Assembly: GCF_017810075.1 (NCBI RefSeq)
Contig: NZ_JADNYK010000002.1
Location: 496,001 to 560,000 of the forward strand
DNA from: Pseudozobellia sp. WGM2
Lineage (GTDB): Bacteria > Bacteroidota > Bacteroidia > Flavobacteriales > Flavobacteriaceae
DNA: 64,000 nucleotides
Direction: 5' to 3'
A program made the translations under genes and the position numbers. The notes beneath the pieces were generated by a model. The model did not search any database. It saw nothing but the letters and a program-made list of their open reading frames with translations, and was not told the origin of the DNA. Positions 53,221 to 62,630 of this stretch are shown here, piece after piece. Positions within the stretch are counted from its first letter, which is position 1; every line of letters starts with the position of its first letter.

Positions 53221-54375
53221 ATGGAGGAAAAAAAGTTAAAATTCAACAGTAAGGCAATACATGGGGGGCAACAACCTGATAAGGCTTATGGGGCGGTTAT
53301 GCCACCCATATATCAAACCTCTACCTATGCTCAAACTACGCCCGGTGGTCATCAAGGGTTTGAGTATTCCCGTAGTGGTAACCCTACGCGAACTGCACTT
53401 GAAAATTCTCTTGCAAGTATAGAAAACGGAAACTATGGTTTAGCTTTCGCGAGCGGACTCGCAGCTATGGATGCGGTAATAAAATTACTGAACCCTGGCG
53501 ATGAGGTGGTTTCTACCAATGATTTGTACGGTGGCAGTTACCGTTTATTCAAACAGATATTCGAGAAATACGGTATTAAATTTCACTTTATAGGTATGAG
53601 CGATGCCGCTGCCGTTGCCGATTATATAAATGAGAACACGAAGTTGATCTGGGTAGAGACCCCGACCAACCCGATGATGAATATTATTGATATCAAAGCG
53701 GTCGCTGAAATAGCTAAAAAATATAATATTCTGCTAGCTGTAGACAATACTTTTGCAACACCTTATTTGCAGACCCCTTTAGATTTGGGTGCTGATTTGG
53801 TCATGCATTCCGCAACAAAATATTTAGGAGGCCATAGCGATCTTGTAGCAGGTGCATTGGTGGTAAAGGATAAAGATTTGGCCGATAAACTTTACTTCAT
53901 TCAAAATGCCAGTGGAGCGGTTTTAGGACCTATGGATAGTTTTTTGGTGCTCAGAGGAATAAAAACTTTGCATGTACGTATTCAAAGACATTGTGAGAAT
54001 GGTGAGGCAATCGCTAGGTATTTGTCCTCCCATGATAAAATCGAGAAAGTGTATTGGCCTGGTTTTGAAGACCACCCTAACCATGATATAGCAAAAAGTC
54101 AAATGAAGGCCTTCGGCGGAATGATTTCTTTTGTGACCAAGGGTAACAGCTATGAAGAGGCTATTAAAATAGTCGAAAGATTAAAAGTATTTACTCTGGC
54201 CGAATCATTGGGCGGTGTAGAGAGTTTGGCAGGTCACCCGGCGAGTATGACCCATGCCAGTATACCCAAAGAAGAGCGTGAAAAAAGTGGAGTGGTTGAT
54301 GCCTTGATCCGATTGAGTGTGGGCATTGAAGATGAAGAAGACCTTATTGCCGATTTGGGCCAGGCAATAGGATAA
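53221..54375 (+). CDS. Cystathionine gamma-synthase/lyase (PLP-dependent)
   Basis: PLP enzyme of the Cys/Met metabolism family, 384 residues. The PLP lysine is Lys200 in SATKYLGGHSD. Further motifs are GFEYSRSGNPTRTALE (substrate/PLP phosphate) and VETPTNPMMNIIDI. The C-terminal GGVESLAGHPASMTHASIP is typical. It could be cystathionine gamma-synthase or gamma-lyase; the two are not separable from motifs alone. A single transcript from a good promoter; no SAM riboswitch seen. Confidence 0.93.
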   Translation: MEEKKLKFNSKAIHGGQQPDKAYGAVMPPIYQTSTYAQTTPGGHQGFEYSRSGNPTRTALENSLASIENGNYGLAFASGLAAMDAVIKLLNPGDEVVSTNDLYGGSYRLFKQIFEKYGIKFHFIGMSDAAAVADYINENTKLIWVETPTNPMMNIIDIKAVAEIAKKYNILLAVDNTFATPYLQTPLDLGADLVMHSATKYLGGHSDLVAGALVVKDKDLADKLYFIQNASGAVLGPMDSFLVLRGIKTLHVRIQRHCENGEAIARYLSSHDKIEKVYWPGFEDHPNHDIAKSQMKAFGGMISFVTKGNSYEEAIKIVERLKVFTLAESLGGVESLAGHPASMTHASIPKEEREKSGVVDALIRLSVGIEDEEDLIADLGQAIG

Positions 54376-54474
54376 CGTGTTTATTGAATTTTTATAAAAC
54401 GCCTATTTGTATTATGAAAATAACATAATATAGGCGATATATTCAAAATTAAATAATTTACCCTTATTTTTGGG

Positions 54475-54482
54475 CAGTGTAA
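54475..54482 (+). promoter_or_regulatory. -7 promoter element of gdhA
   Basis: TATTTTTG (TAnnTTTG), 21 nt before the start codon. No TTG at standard spacing. Confidence 0.4.
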
Positions 54483-54497
54483 TTAAATATCTTTTAA

Positions 54498-55847
<1,350 letters not shown>

Positions 55848-55879
55848 AAAAGATTATAACAGACAATGTTGTAGATACA

Positions 55880-55913
55880 AAAGGCCTACCTTAAAATTTT
55901 AAGGTAGGCCTTT
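55880..55913 (+). terminator. Palindromic terminator after gdhA
   Basis: Perfect 34-nt palindrome, 17-bp arms (core GGCCTACCTTAAAA / TTTTAAGGTAGGCC), beginning 32 nt after the gdhA stop and ending in TTT. It can act on either strand. Confidence 0.85.
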
Positions 55914-55968
55914 AAATATTTTGTTGTTATAGTATTTAGTCTATTTTTAAATCTTTAAAGAACTAGGC

Positions 55969-57411
55969 TTGATATTCAATTCTTTCGAATTTGCTATTTT
56001 TTTAGTATTAGTTTTCGGCCTCTACTGGTTTGTATTCAATAAGAACCTAAAGCAGCAAAATCTATTTCTTCTTTGTAGCTCTTATATTTTCTATGGCTGG
56101 TGGGATTATCGTTTTCTTTCACTGATAATACTATCGACTATCGTCGACTATTTCGTTGGTATAGCAGTTCAGAAATCCAAAAAAAATAATCAGAGGAAAC
56201 TATTGCTCTGGGCGAGTATAACTTTTAACATTGGCATTCTAGGTTTCTTTAAGTACTACAATTTCTTTGTTGATTCCTTACTCACTTCTTTCGCTCAATT
56301 TGGTTACGAAATGCAAAGTTCGTGGTCGTTGAACATTATATTGCCAGTAGGTATATCGTTCTATACATTTCAAACGATGTCATATACCATTGATGTTTAT
56401 AGAAAGAACTTAAGGCCAACCACTGATTTTATATCTTTTGCCGCCTTCGTTTCATTCTTTCCACAATTGGTGGCGGGGCCTATAGAAAGGGCGTCAAACC
56501 TTTTACCCCAAATTCTTGGCAAAAGAAAGTTCGATTATCAACAGGGCATGCAAGGCTTGCGATTGATTCTCTGGGGCCTAGTCAAAAAAGTGGTCATTGC
56601 AGATGTTCTTGCACTAAAGGTCGATGACATTTTTGAAAATTATACCGATTTTGGGGGAGGGGTATTGTGGTTAGGTGCAATTTACTTTGCCATTCAGATT
56701 TATTGTGATTTTAGTGGCTATTCAGATATGGCGATAGGTATTTCTAAATTATTCGGTATTGAACTAAAGTCGAATTTTAAGTTCCCTTATTTTTCAAGAA
56801 ATATCGGAGAATTTTGGCGAAGGTGGCATATCTCGCTTTCCACCTGGTTTAGAGATTATTTGTACATACCCCTCGGAGGGTCGAAAGGGCCAAAATTGAA
56901 ATCAATTAGAAACGTGTTTATTGTTTTTTTAGTAAGTGGTCTTTGGCATGGGGCAAATTGGACATTTATTGTATGGGGAGGTATTCATGCTCTGCTTTTT
57001 GTACCGAGTTATGTGGTTGGGAACAATAGAAAATATACGTGTGCTATCGTGGCGGAAAGGTCATGGTTTCCCACCTTAAAAGAGGTCGTTCAAATGGCAA
57101 GTACCTTTTTTATCGTTGTTTTGGCATGGGTGTTTTTCAGAAGTGAAAATATCGGTTTGGCCATCGATTATTTGACTTTGATGTTTACCAAAATCAACTT
57201 TCCCCCAATCTATAAAAACGGACTTTACAGTGTGGGCTCATTACTTTTTTTGGATTGGATTTTTAGAAAGGATGAACGTCTCACTTTTTCGTTTTTGAAT
57301 GGAATCAATAAAAGAATTATTTATATAACAGAAGCGGTCATCATTGCTGTTGTAGCATATCTGATCAGTATAAATACAAGTTCTGGGCAGTTTATATATT
57401 TTCAATTCTAG
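55969..57411 (+). CDS. MBOAT-family O-acyltransferase (AlgI-like)
   Basis: A 480-residue multi-spanning membrane acyltransferase. It carries about ten membrane helices, family segments VGISFYTFQTMSYTIDVYRK, QLVAGPIERASNLLPQI, GEFWRRWHISLSTWFRDYLY and the catalytic-His motif GLWHGANWTFIVWGG. The start is TTG at 55969: the translated beginning MIFNSFEFAIFLVLVFGLYW aligns with the usual MBOAT start MLFNSxxF. The gene directly abuts the SGNH-like gene. It is a predicted transporter of acyl groups across the membrane for polysaccharide O-acetylation. Confidence 0.92.
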   Translation: MIFNSFEFAIFLVLVFGLYWFVFNKNLKQQNLFLLCSSYIFYGWWDYRFLSLIILSTIVDYFVGIAVQKSKKNNQRKLLLWASITFNIGILGFFKYYNFFVDSLLTSFAQFGYEMQSSWSLNIILPVGISFYTFQTMSYTIDVYRKNLRPTTDFISFAAFVSFFPQLVAGPIERASNLLPQILGKRKFDYQQGMQGLRLILWGLVKKVVIADVLALKVDDIFENYTDFGGGVLWLGAIYFAIQIYCDFSGYSDMAIGISKLFGIELKSNFKFPYFSRNIGEFWRRWHISLSTWFRDYLYIPLGGSKGPKLKSIRNVFIVFLVSGLWHGANWTFIVWGGIHALLFVPSYVVGNNRKYTCAIVAERSWFPTLKEVVQMASTFFIVVLAWVFFRSENIGLAIDYLTLMFTKINFPPIYKNGLYSVGSLLFLDWIFRKDERLTFSFLNGINKRIIYITEAVIIAVVAYLISINTSSGQFIYFQF

Positions 57412-58377
57412 ATGAGAACCTTTCTTAAAAAAACGGCATTTTTTAGTTTAATAGTACTGGCGTACTTTACCATTACGGGTATTTACAATTATAACATAGA
57501 CCCTTACGGAATTTTAGAAAAGCGAAAAGAATTTCCGGGCATTCGCCCTAATGAACATAGTTTAAAGGTTCACCACATACTACAGAATACCGATAAATTC
57601 AATAGTTTTTTATTCTCCAATTCTAAAGGGGGTGCATTGCATTTCAATCAATTGAATAACGAAAGTGACCGTTGGTATAATATGACCTATTCGCTGGGCA
57701 CACCCGAAGAATTTTATACCGATATGCTTCTTTTCGTGAAAAATGATGTTGAAGTTAAAAATATAGTTGTGGGTTTAGATGAGGGCGCTATTTATGAACG
57801 TGCAAGCTCACATATCAATCAAGCTTCTCGAAAATTTGTACCTATGGAAGAAGATAAAATTCATTGGGAATATTTGTTCTTGCCAATTTCGTTTAAAAAG
57901 ATTTCCGGTGTTGATGAAAATAAAAAACATATTGTGCACGATATCTACGAAGACGGAAATTACTACGCAAAAAATGCCTACGAAGACAATTGTGACGATA
58001 AGGAAGAGTTTGTGTTGCTTCCGCGCCCAGTGGAAGAAGTAGAAAAACAGCTTGATTTTTCTTCTCAAATAGAGACACTTCAAAAAATTCAGAACCTTTG
58101 TCGTAAGAATAAAATCAACTTAACCTTTTTGATACACCCGACTTCTCAAGATAACTTGAAGAAATCGACAGAGAAGTTAGTGCAGTTTGAACAACTGCTT
58201 ATATCCTTGAAAAAGAATGGTTTTGATTTATTTGAGCCTTTTGGAAATAGTTTATTTGAAAATAATTCGTGCTATTGGCTTGACAGGCACCACTATTCTA
58301 AAAAAATAGGCGATTCGATACTACAATTGTATGTTGATTTGAGTGAGACCGAAAAAGGAGAATTGACAAACAGATGA
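57412..58377 (+). CDS. SGNH-hydrolase-like membrane-anchored protein, MBOAT partner
   Basis: A 321-residue protein with one N-terminal membrane helix (about 8-28) and a periplasmic domain. The likely SGNH elements are SNSKGG (about 69-74) near the nucleophile block and LDRHHYS (about 294-300) for the Asp-His block. Such proteins pair with MBOAT proteins as AlgJ/AlgX/DltD-like transferases. The ATG follows the upstream stop TAG at once, so the two are translationally coupled. Overall similarity to named families is weak, and the transferase call is inference. Confidence 0.75.
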   Translation: MRTFLKKTAFFSLIVLAYFTITGIYNYNIDPYGILEKRKEFPGIRPNEHSLKVHHILQNTDKFNSFLFSNSKGGALHFNQLNNESDRWYNMTYSLGTPEEFYTDMLLFVKNDVEVKNIVVGLDEGAIYERASSHINQASRKFVPMEEDKIHWEYLFLPISFKKISGVDENKKHIVHDIYEDGNYYAKNAYEDNCDDKEEFVLLPRPVEEVEKQLDFSSQIETLQKIQNLCRKNKINLTFLIHPTSQDNLKKSTEKLVQFEQLLISLKKNGFDLFEPFGNSLFENNSCYWLDRHHYSKKIGDSILQLYVDLSETEKGELTNR

Positions 58378-58486
58378 ACAACGAGTTTTTTTAAGAGTTG
58401 GCAATACTGCTCTACGACCCAGAATTATGTTGATGAGCACTTTCGCGCTTTTTCAACTTATCTTTACGACAAACCCGATAATCAGA

Positions 58487-59206
58487 ATGCAAGTAACTAC
58501 CAAGGCCATTGTTCTAACTTCGCTAAAGTATGGCGATACTAGTCTTATCGTAAAAGCATTTACTGCTTCAGATGGTCTAAAAGGGTATTTGCTCAAAGGA
58601 GTGTTGGCATCAAAAAAAGGGAAATTGAAATCGGCTTATTTTCAACCTCTCACCCAATTAGAAATCGTTGCCAATCATAAAAACAAAGGAACTCTAGAAA
58701 GTATTCGTGAGGCTAAAGTAAGTTATCATAATCAAACGTTGCATTCAAATATTGCCAAGAATGCTATGACCCTTTTTCTAGCTGAAATGTTGAGCAACAG
58801 TATTCATGAAGAAGAGCCTAATCAAGGTCTTTTTAAATTTTTAGAGGCATCGCTGCAATGGTTAGATACTCACAACGAAATATCTAATTTTCATATTTAT
58901 CTATTACTCCGGCTGACTAGATACCTGGGGTTTTACCCAGACACGAAAGATATCGAAGCTTCAAGTTTTGACCTAATGGAAGGTGAGTTTACAGATACCC
59001 CTTCTCTCAACCCGATACTTGTCGATGACAATCTTGATTATTTTAAAACCTTCTTGGGCACAAATTTTGATGGTATAAATAGTATCAAAATGAATAAAAA
59101 AAACCGCCAAGAACTTTTACAGTCCCTTGTGCTCTATTATGAATTGCATTTGCAAGGGTTTCGTAAACCTAGATCTCTTGCTGTTCTTAACGAAGTTTTC
59201 AGCTAG
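58487..59206 (+). CDS. recO: DNA repair protein RecO
   Basis: Recombination mediator that helps load RecA and anneals strands. From the ATG at 58487 it has 239 residues; an upstream ATG would add 20. N-terminal OB fold (about 1-80, TTKAIVLTSLKYGDTSLIV, GYLLKGVLASKKGKLK) and a helical C-domain. The sequence contains no cysteine, so the zinc finger seen in some RecO proteins is absent, as often in this group. The TonB receptor gene begins 1 nt after its stop. Confidence 0.92.
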   Translation: MQVTTKAIVLTSLKYGDTSLIVKAFTASDGLKGYLLKGVLASKKGKLKSAYFQPLTQLEIVANHKNKGTLESIREAKVSYHNQTLHSNIAKNAMTLFLAEMLSNSIHEEEPNQGLFKFLEASLQWLDTHNEISNFHIYLLLRLTRYLGFYPDTKDIEASSFDLMEGEFTDTPSLNPILVDDNLDYFKTFLGTNFDGINSIKMNKKNRQELLQSLVLYYELHLQGFRKPRSLAVLNEVFS

Positions 59207-59207
59207 T

Positions 59208-61619
59208 ATGAACAAGATCTTACTTGTCATAGTTCTTTTATTGTATCAATTAACGTCTGCCCAAGAAACCAGAATTTTGGATGCAGATACAGGTGAGCCC
59301 ATTTCAAATGTGGCCATTTTTAATTCCGATAAATCAAAAACCGCAATATCGGATATTCATGGGCTGTCGAATCTTTCGGTGTTTACTTCTAACGAGCGCA
59401 TCACCTTTAAACATTTAAGTTACCAACTGAGAAAAAGCACTCGATCACAAATTTCGAGACAGGGCAACCGCATATTTATGGTTATGAAGGCTGAAGAGCT
59501 TGCCGAAGTGGTCATGTCGGTTTCCAAATGGGAGCAACAAAAAAAAGATATTCCGAACAAAATAGATGTAATCAGCGCTAAAGAAATTGCCTTTAACAAC
59601 CCTCAAACCTCGGCCGATTTACTGGGTAATACTGGTAAGGTGTTTGTTCAGAAAAGTCAAATGGGCGGTGGTAGCCCTATGATTCGAGGTTTTGCAACGA
59701 ACAGACTTTTGCTGTCTGTCGATGGTGTGCGAATGAACAATGCGATTTTTAGAGGAGGTAACCTTCAGAATGTGATTTCAATCGACCCCTATGCGATAAA
59801 CAATACAGAGATAATTTTTGGTCCAGGATCAGTAATATATGGTAGCGATGCCATTGGTGGGGTGATGAACTTTTACACCAAGAAACCAGAATTTTCATCA
59901 ACAGATTCACTATCGGTTTCCGGTAAGGGTAATTGTAGGTTTTCTACTGCCAATATGGAAAACACTATACATGCTGACTTCAATTTTGGCAAGCGCAAGT
60001 GGGCATTTTTGACCAGTGCGACCTATAACAATTTTGGAGACATGGTGATGGGTAAACATGGTCCGCAGTCGTATCTAAGAAATAAGTATGTAGAGACTAG
60101 TAATGGTCAAGACATCTTAAAAGAAAATGAAAAACCCAGAAAACAGCTGCCTACGGGATATAATCAGATCAACTTTATGCAGAAGATTTCTTATCGCCCA
60201 AGTAATATCTGGAGGTATGATTTAGGCCTGCATTATTCTGAAACTTCAGACTATTCAAGATACGATAGACTAATTAGGCCCAATAGTGCCAATGATGGTC
60301 TTCGTTCAGCAGAATGGTATTACGGACCCCAAAAATGGATGTTAGGTAATTTGCAATTACGCAAGCAGGGTAAGGGTATTTTTTATGACGGATTGAAGAT
60401 TACTACCGCATATCAACATTTTGAAGAAAGTAGAAATGACAGGGGTTTTGGGGAAGATGTTTTATACACTACAAAAGAAAATGTTGATGCCATTTCAACT
60501 AATATTGATTTTGAAAACAAGAAGATAGGAGACCTTCGTCTCTATTACGGTGGCGAGTACATTTTTAATGCCATTAGTTCATTCGGGAGCCAATATAATA
60601 TGCAGACCACAGAATCGGCAGCTTCGGCCACGAGATACCCTGACGGATCGATTTGGCAAACGGTGGCAGGCTACGTGAATGCCGAGTACAGGGCAAAACC
60701 TAATTTCACCCTGCTTTCTGGGTTACGCTACAGCCATGTTTGGATCGATGCTTCCTTTGATAAAACCTACTATCCTTTTCCTTTTGACGATGCTGATCTC
60801 AACAACGGTGCCTTGACTGGTAGTGTCGGGTTCAGTTGGTTTCCCAAAACTGATTTACAGATTACGTTGAACGGGTCTACGGGCTTTCGAGCACCGAATA
60901 TTGATGATGTAGGTAAGATTTTTGACTCTGAACCAGGCGCAGTCGTAGTACCTAACCCAGACTTAGAACCTGAATACGCCTATAATGCCGAGTTGGGGGT
61001 ATACAAGAATTTCGACGACAAGTTGACCATTAAGGGTGCGACCTATTATACTTACTTAGTAGATGCCCTTGTTCGAAGAGAGTTTCATTTTAACGGGGCA
61101 TCAGAAATTGATTATAAAGGTGAGTTAAGTCAGGTATTGGCCATACAGAATGCGGCTAAAGCTTTCGTGTATGGTTTTGAATTTGGTATTGAAGCATTTT
61201 TGTCAGACCATATTTCCGTTACTTCAAATTTGACCTTTACCGAAGGTGTCGAAGAGGAGGAAGATGGCAGTGATTCACCAGGTCGTCACGTAGCGCCGAC
61301 TTTTGGTGATTTTCATCTAAAATGGAAAAATCAAAGACTAAAAGCCGATTTGTTCATGAATTACAACGGTAGCATACCTTATGATGATTTAGCGGCCTCT
61401 GAGCGTAGTAAAGATTATATTTATGCGGTTGATGTGGATGGTAACCCATATTCGCCCTCATGGCATACCTTAAATTTTAGGTCTCAATATGCCATTTCCC
61501 CGAATTTTGAGGCTTCATTTAGTTTTGAAAATATCACTAATGAACGTTATAGGCCATATTCTTCAGGTATCGCGGCGCCTGGAACTAATTTTATTTTTGG
61601 CTTAGGCTATAATTTCTAA
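59208..61619 (+). CDS. TonB-dependent outer-membrane receptor (haem/siderophore-type)
   Basis: An 803-residue receptor from the ATG at 59208; a longer reading overlapping recO is unlikely. Signal peptide ends SAQ (about 19). A carboxypeptidase regulatory-like domain (about 22-95, RILDADTGEPISNVAIFNSD) precedes the plug (about 115-230, SPMIRGFATNRLLLSVDGV, YGSDAIGGVMNFY). A barrel follows, ending in NFIFGLGYNF with the C-terminal Phe. The plug resembles haemin/haemoglobin receptors; substrate is inference. No TonB box was identified with certainty. Confidence 0.93.
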   Translation: MNKILLVIVLLLYQLTSAQETRILDADTGEPISNVAIFNSDKSKTAISDIHGLSNLSVFTSNERITFKHLSYQLRKSTRSQISRQGNRIFMVMKAEELAEVVMSVSKWEQQKKDIPNKIDVISAKEIAFNNPQTSADLLGNTGKVFVQKSQMGGGSPMIRGFATNRLLLSVDGVRMNNAIFRGGNLQNVISIDPYAINNTEIIFGPGSVIYGSDAIGGVMNFYTKKPEFSSTDSLSVSGKGNCRFSTANMENTIHADFNFGKRKWAFLTSATYNNFGDMVMGKHGPQSYLRNKYVETSNGQDILKENEKPRKQLPTGYNQINFMQKISYRPSNIWRYDLGLHYSETSDYSRYDRLIRPNSANDGLRSAEWYYGPQKWMLGNLQLRKQGKGIFYDGLKITTAYQHFEESRNDRGFGEDVLYTTKENVDAISTNIDFENKKIGDLRLYYGGEYIFNAISSFGSQYNMQTTESAASATRYPDGSIWQTVAGYVNAEYRAKPNFTLLSGLRYSHVWIDASFDKTYYPFPFDDADLNNGALTGSVGFSWFPKTDLQITLNGSTGFRAPNIDDVGKIFDSEPGAVVVPNPDLEPEYAYNAELGVYKNFDDKLTIKGATYYTYLVDALVRREFHFNGASEIDYKGELSQVLAIQNAAKAFVYGFEFGIEAFLSDHISVTSNLTFTEGVEEEEDGSDSPGRHVAPTFGDFHLKWKNQRLKADLFMNYNGSIPYDDLAASERSKDYIYAVDVDGNPYSPSWHTLNFRSQYAISPNFEASFSFENITNERYRPYSSGIAAPGTNFIFGLGYNF

Positions 61620-61663
61620 AACAGGTTTGCTAGTCACAACCTATTACTTTCAGGTATAAAAAA

Positions 61664-61682
61664 ACCCCCTTTAGAAGAGGGT
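61664..61682. terminator. Weak terminator-like hairpin after the TonB receptor
   Basis: Stem ACCC-c-CTT / AAG-a-GGGT with one mismatch and a 3-nt loop, 44 nt after the receptor stop, with an A run before it and GATTTTAT after. Weak, but the only candidate here. On the minus strand it is followed by T7, so it may act in that direction. Confidence 0.4.
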
Positions 61683-61742
61683 GATTTTATCAAAGTAGGT
61701 TTGGTAGAGTTTGGTATAATTTCGCTTTTATAGGTTTAGTCT

Positions 61743-61796
61743 CGATTTGGGGTCAAAACTTTTTCGGTTAAGTTCAAGAACGATTTGGGGTCAACA
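61743..61796. repeat. Direct repeat, possible insertion-sequence end
   Basis: CGATTTGGGGTCAA occurs at 61743-61756 and again at 61781-61794, 38 nt apart. The outer copy continues as CA, so the reverse complement begins TGTTGACCCC. TG-starting ends with internal repeats near the terminus are typical of IS21-family elements. No transposase is present, so this would be a remnant; the assignment is inference. Confidence 0.35.
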
Positions 61797-61955
61797 CTAT
61801 CACTTAATTACAATGTAAAACTACTTGGTTTTCAGTGAATTTGTAAATTATTGTTGTGAACTTGGCCTATGATGTTGTGAAAAATATAAGACGCTCTTTT
61901 TTCTCGATGAACGGTAGGTCGAAATCTATGAAGAACAGATATGTAGGGTATAAAA

Positions 61956-61980
61956 AAGCCTCGACCTATGGTCGAGGCTT
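61956..61980 (-). terminator. Terminator after the LEA-like lipoprotein gene
   Basis: Perfect 11-bp arms AAGCCTCGACC / GGTCGAGGCTT around 3 nt, 23 nt past the stop, followed by T6 on the minus strand. Strong. Confidence 0.85.
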
Positions 61981-62003
61981 GTCTATTTTTTGAACAAAAG
62001 TGA

Positions 62004-62366
62004 CTAGTTTACTGCGTCTTTTGCATCATTTGCCACTTTATTGGCAGCATTTTTAACATCGTTGGCCGCATCTTTAGCACCTTCCTTCATGTTTTCTCCG
62101 GCTTCTTTGGCTTCATTAAGTGCGTCGTTACCAGCTTCCTTCATATCTTCACCGGCTTCTTTTGCTTTGTCAGCTGCCTCTTCGCCCATCTCTTTCATTT
62201 CTTCGCCTACTTCTCTACCGGCTTCTTTGATATCTTCACCGGCCTCTTTCATAGATTCTCCAGCTTGTTCGGCTGAACTTTTCGCCTTATCGGCACTTTC
62301 TCTACAAGAAATAAAAGATGTACTTAGGGCAAGCATTAAGATTGAACTTAGAACTACTTTTTTCAT
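62004..62366 (-). CDS. Lipoprotein with LEA-like 11-mer repeats
   Basis: A 120-residue exported protein. Lipobox SFISC (Cys21). The rest is built from Ala/Lys/Glu/Asp/Met-rich repeats such as ADKAKEAGEDM, KEAGNDALNEA, KEAGENMKEGA and KDAANDVKNAA. These give a long amphipathic helix of the LEA-like type. The repeats are near-perfect multiples of 11, which suits a right-handed coiled coil. Probably anchored in the outer membrane; a protective or stress role is inferred. It is monocistronic. Confidence 0.82.
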   Translation of the reverse strand: MKKVVLSSILMLALSTSFISCRESADKAKSSAEQAGESMKEAGEDIKEAGREVGEEMKEMGEEAADKAKEAGEDMKEAGNDALNEAKEAGENMKEGAKDAANDVKNAANKVANDAKDAVN

Positions 62367-62570
62367 GATTTTAAATTTAATATTAGTTAATAGTTGTTGG
62401 AATAATATACGCAGGAATAACTTTTTTGGATGCTGTTTTGTTAAATCTCCGGTGGTCTGAAAAGTATGAATCTATTAGAGAGCAAGAAAAAGGAGTTAAC
62501 TGGTAGATAGAACACCGATAATAAACGGTTTCATTTTATTAACTGTCCCTATAAATTGCTTAAAAATCGT

Positions 62571-62578
62571 TAATTTTG
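62571..62578 (+). promoter_or_regulatory. -7 promoter element of ileS
   Basis: TAATTTTG (TAnnTTTG), 52 nt before the start codon. The -33 TTG at standard spacing is not evident. Confidence 0.4.
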
Positions 62579-62630
62579 CTGCCTTAAAATAATAGAACTC
62601 AAGGGAGTTTTAACAATTGAAAGCCTTGTT

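Larger units (their letters stand above)
61620..62003. other. Intergenic region of 384 bp with a direct repeat
   Basis: No gene. It contains the weak hairpin (61664-61682), a 14-bp direct repeat at 61743-61756 and 61781-61794, and the LEA-gene terminator. The middle section (61800-61950) shows nothing I can name. Confidence 0.7.

Noticed and set aside
59127-59207. Upstream start for the TonB receptor inside recO
   Set aside because: It would place a 27-residue leader without a signal peptide before the clear signal sequence MNKILLVIVLLLYQL at 59208.
62041-62460. Plus-strand Ala/Ser-rich frame opposite the LEA-like gene
   Set aside because: Composition is an artefact of the repeats on the other strand; no start signal or family match, while the minus-strand gene has a lipobox and terminator.
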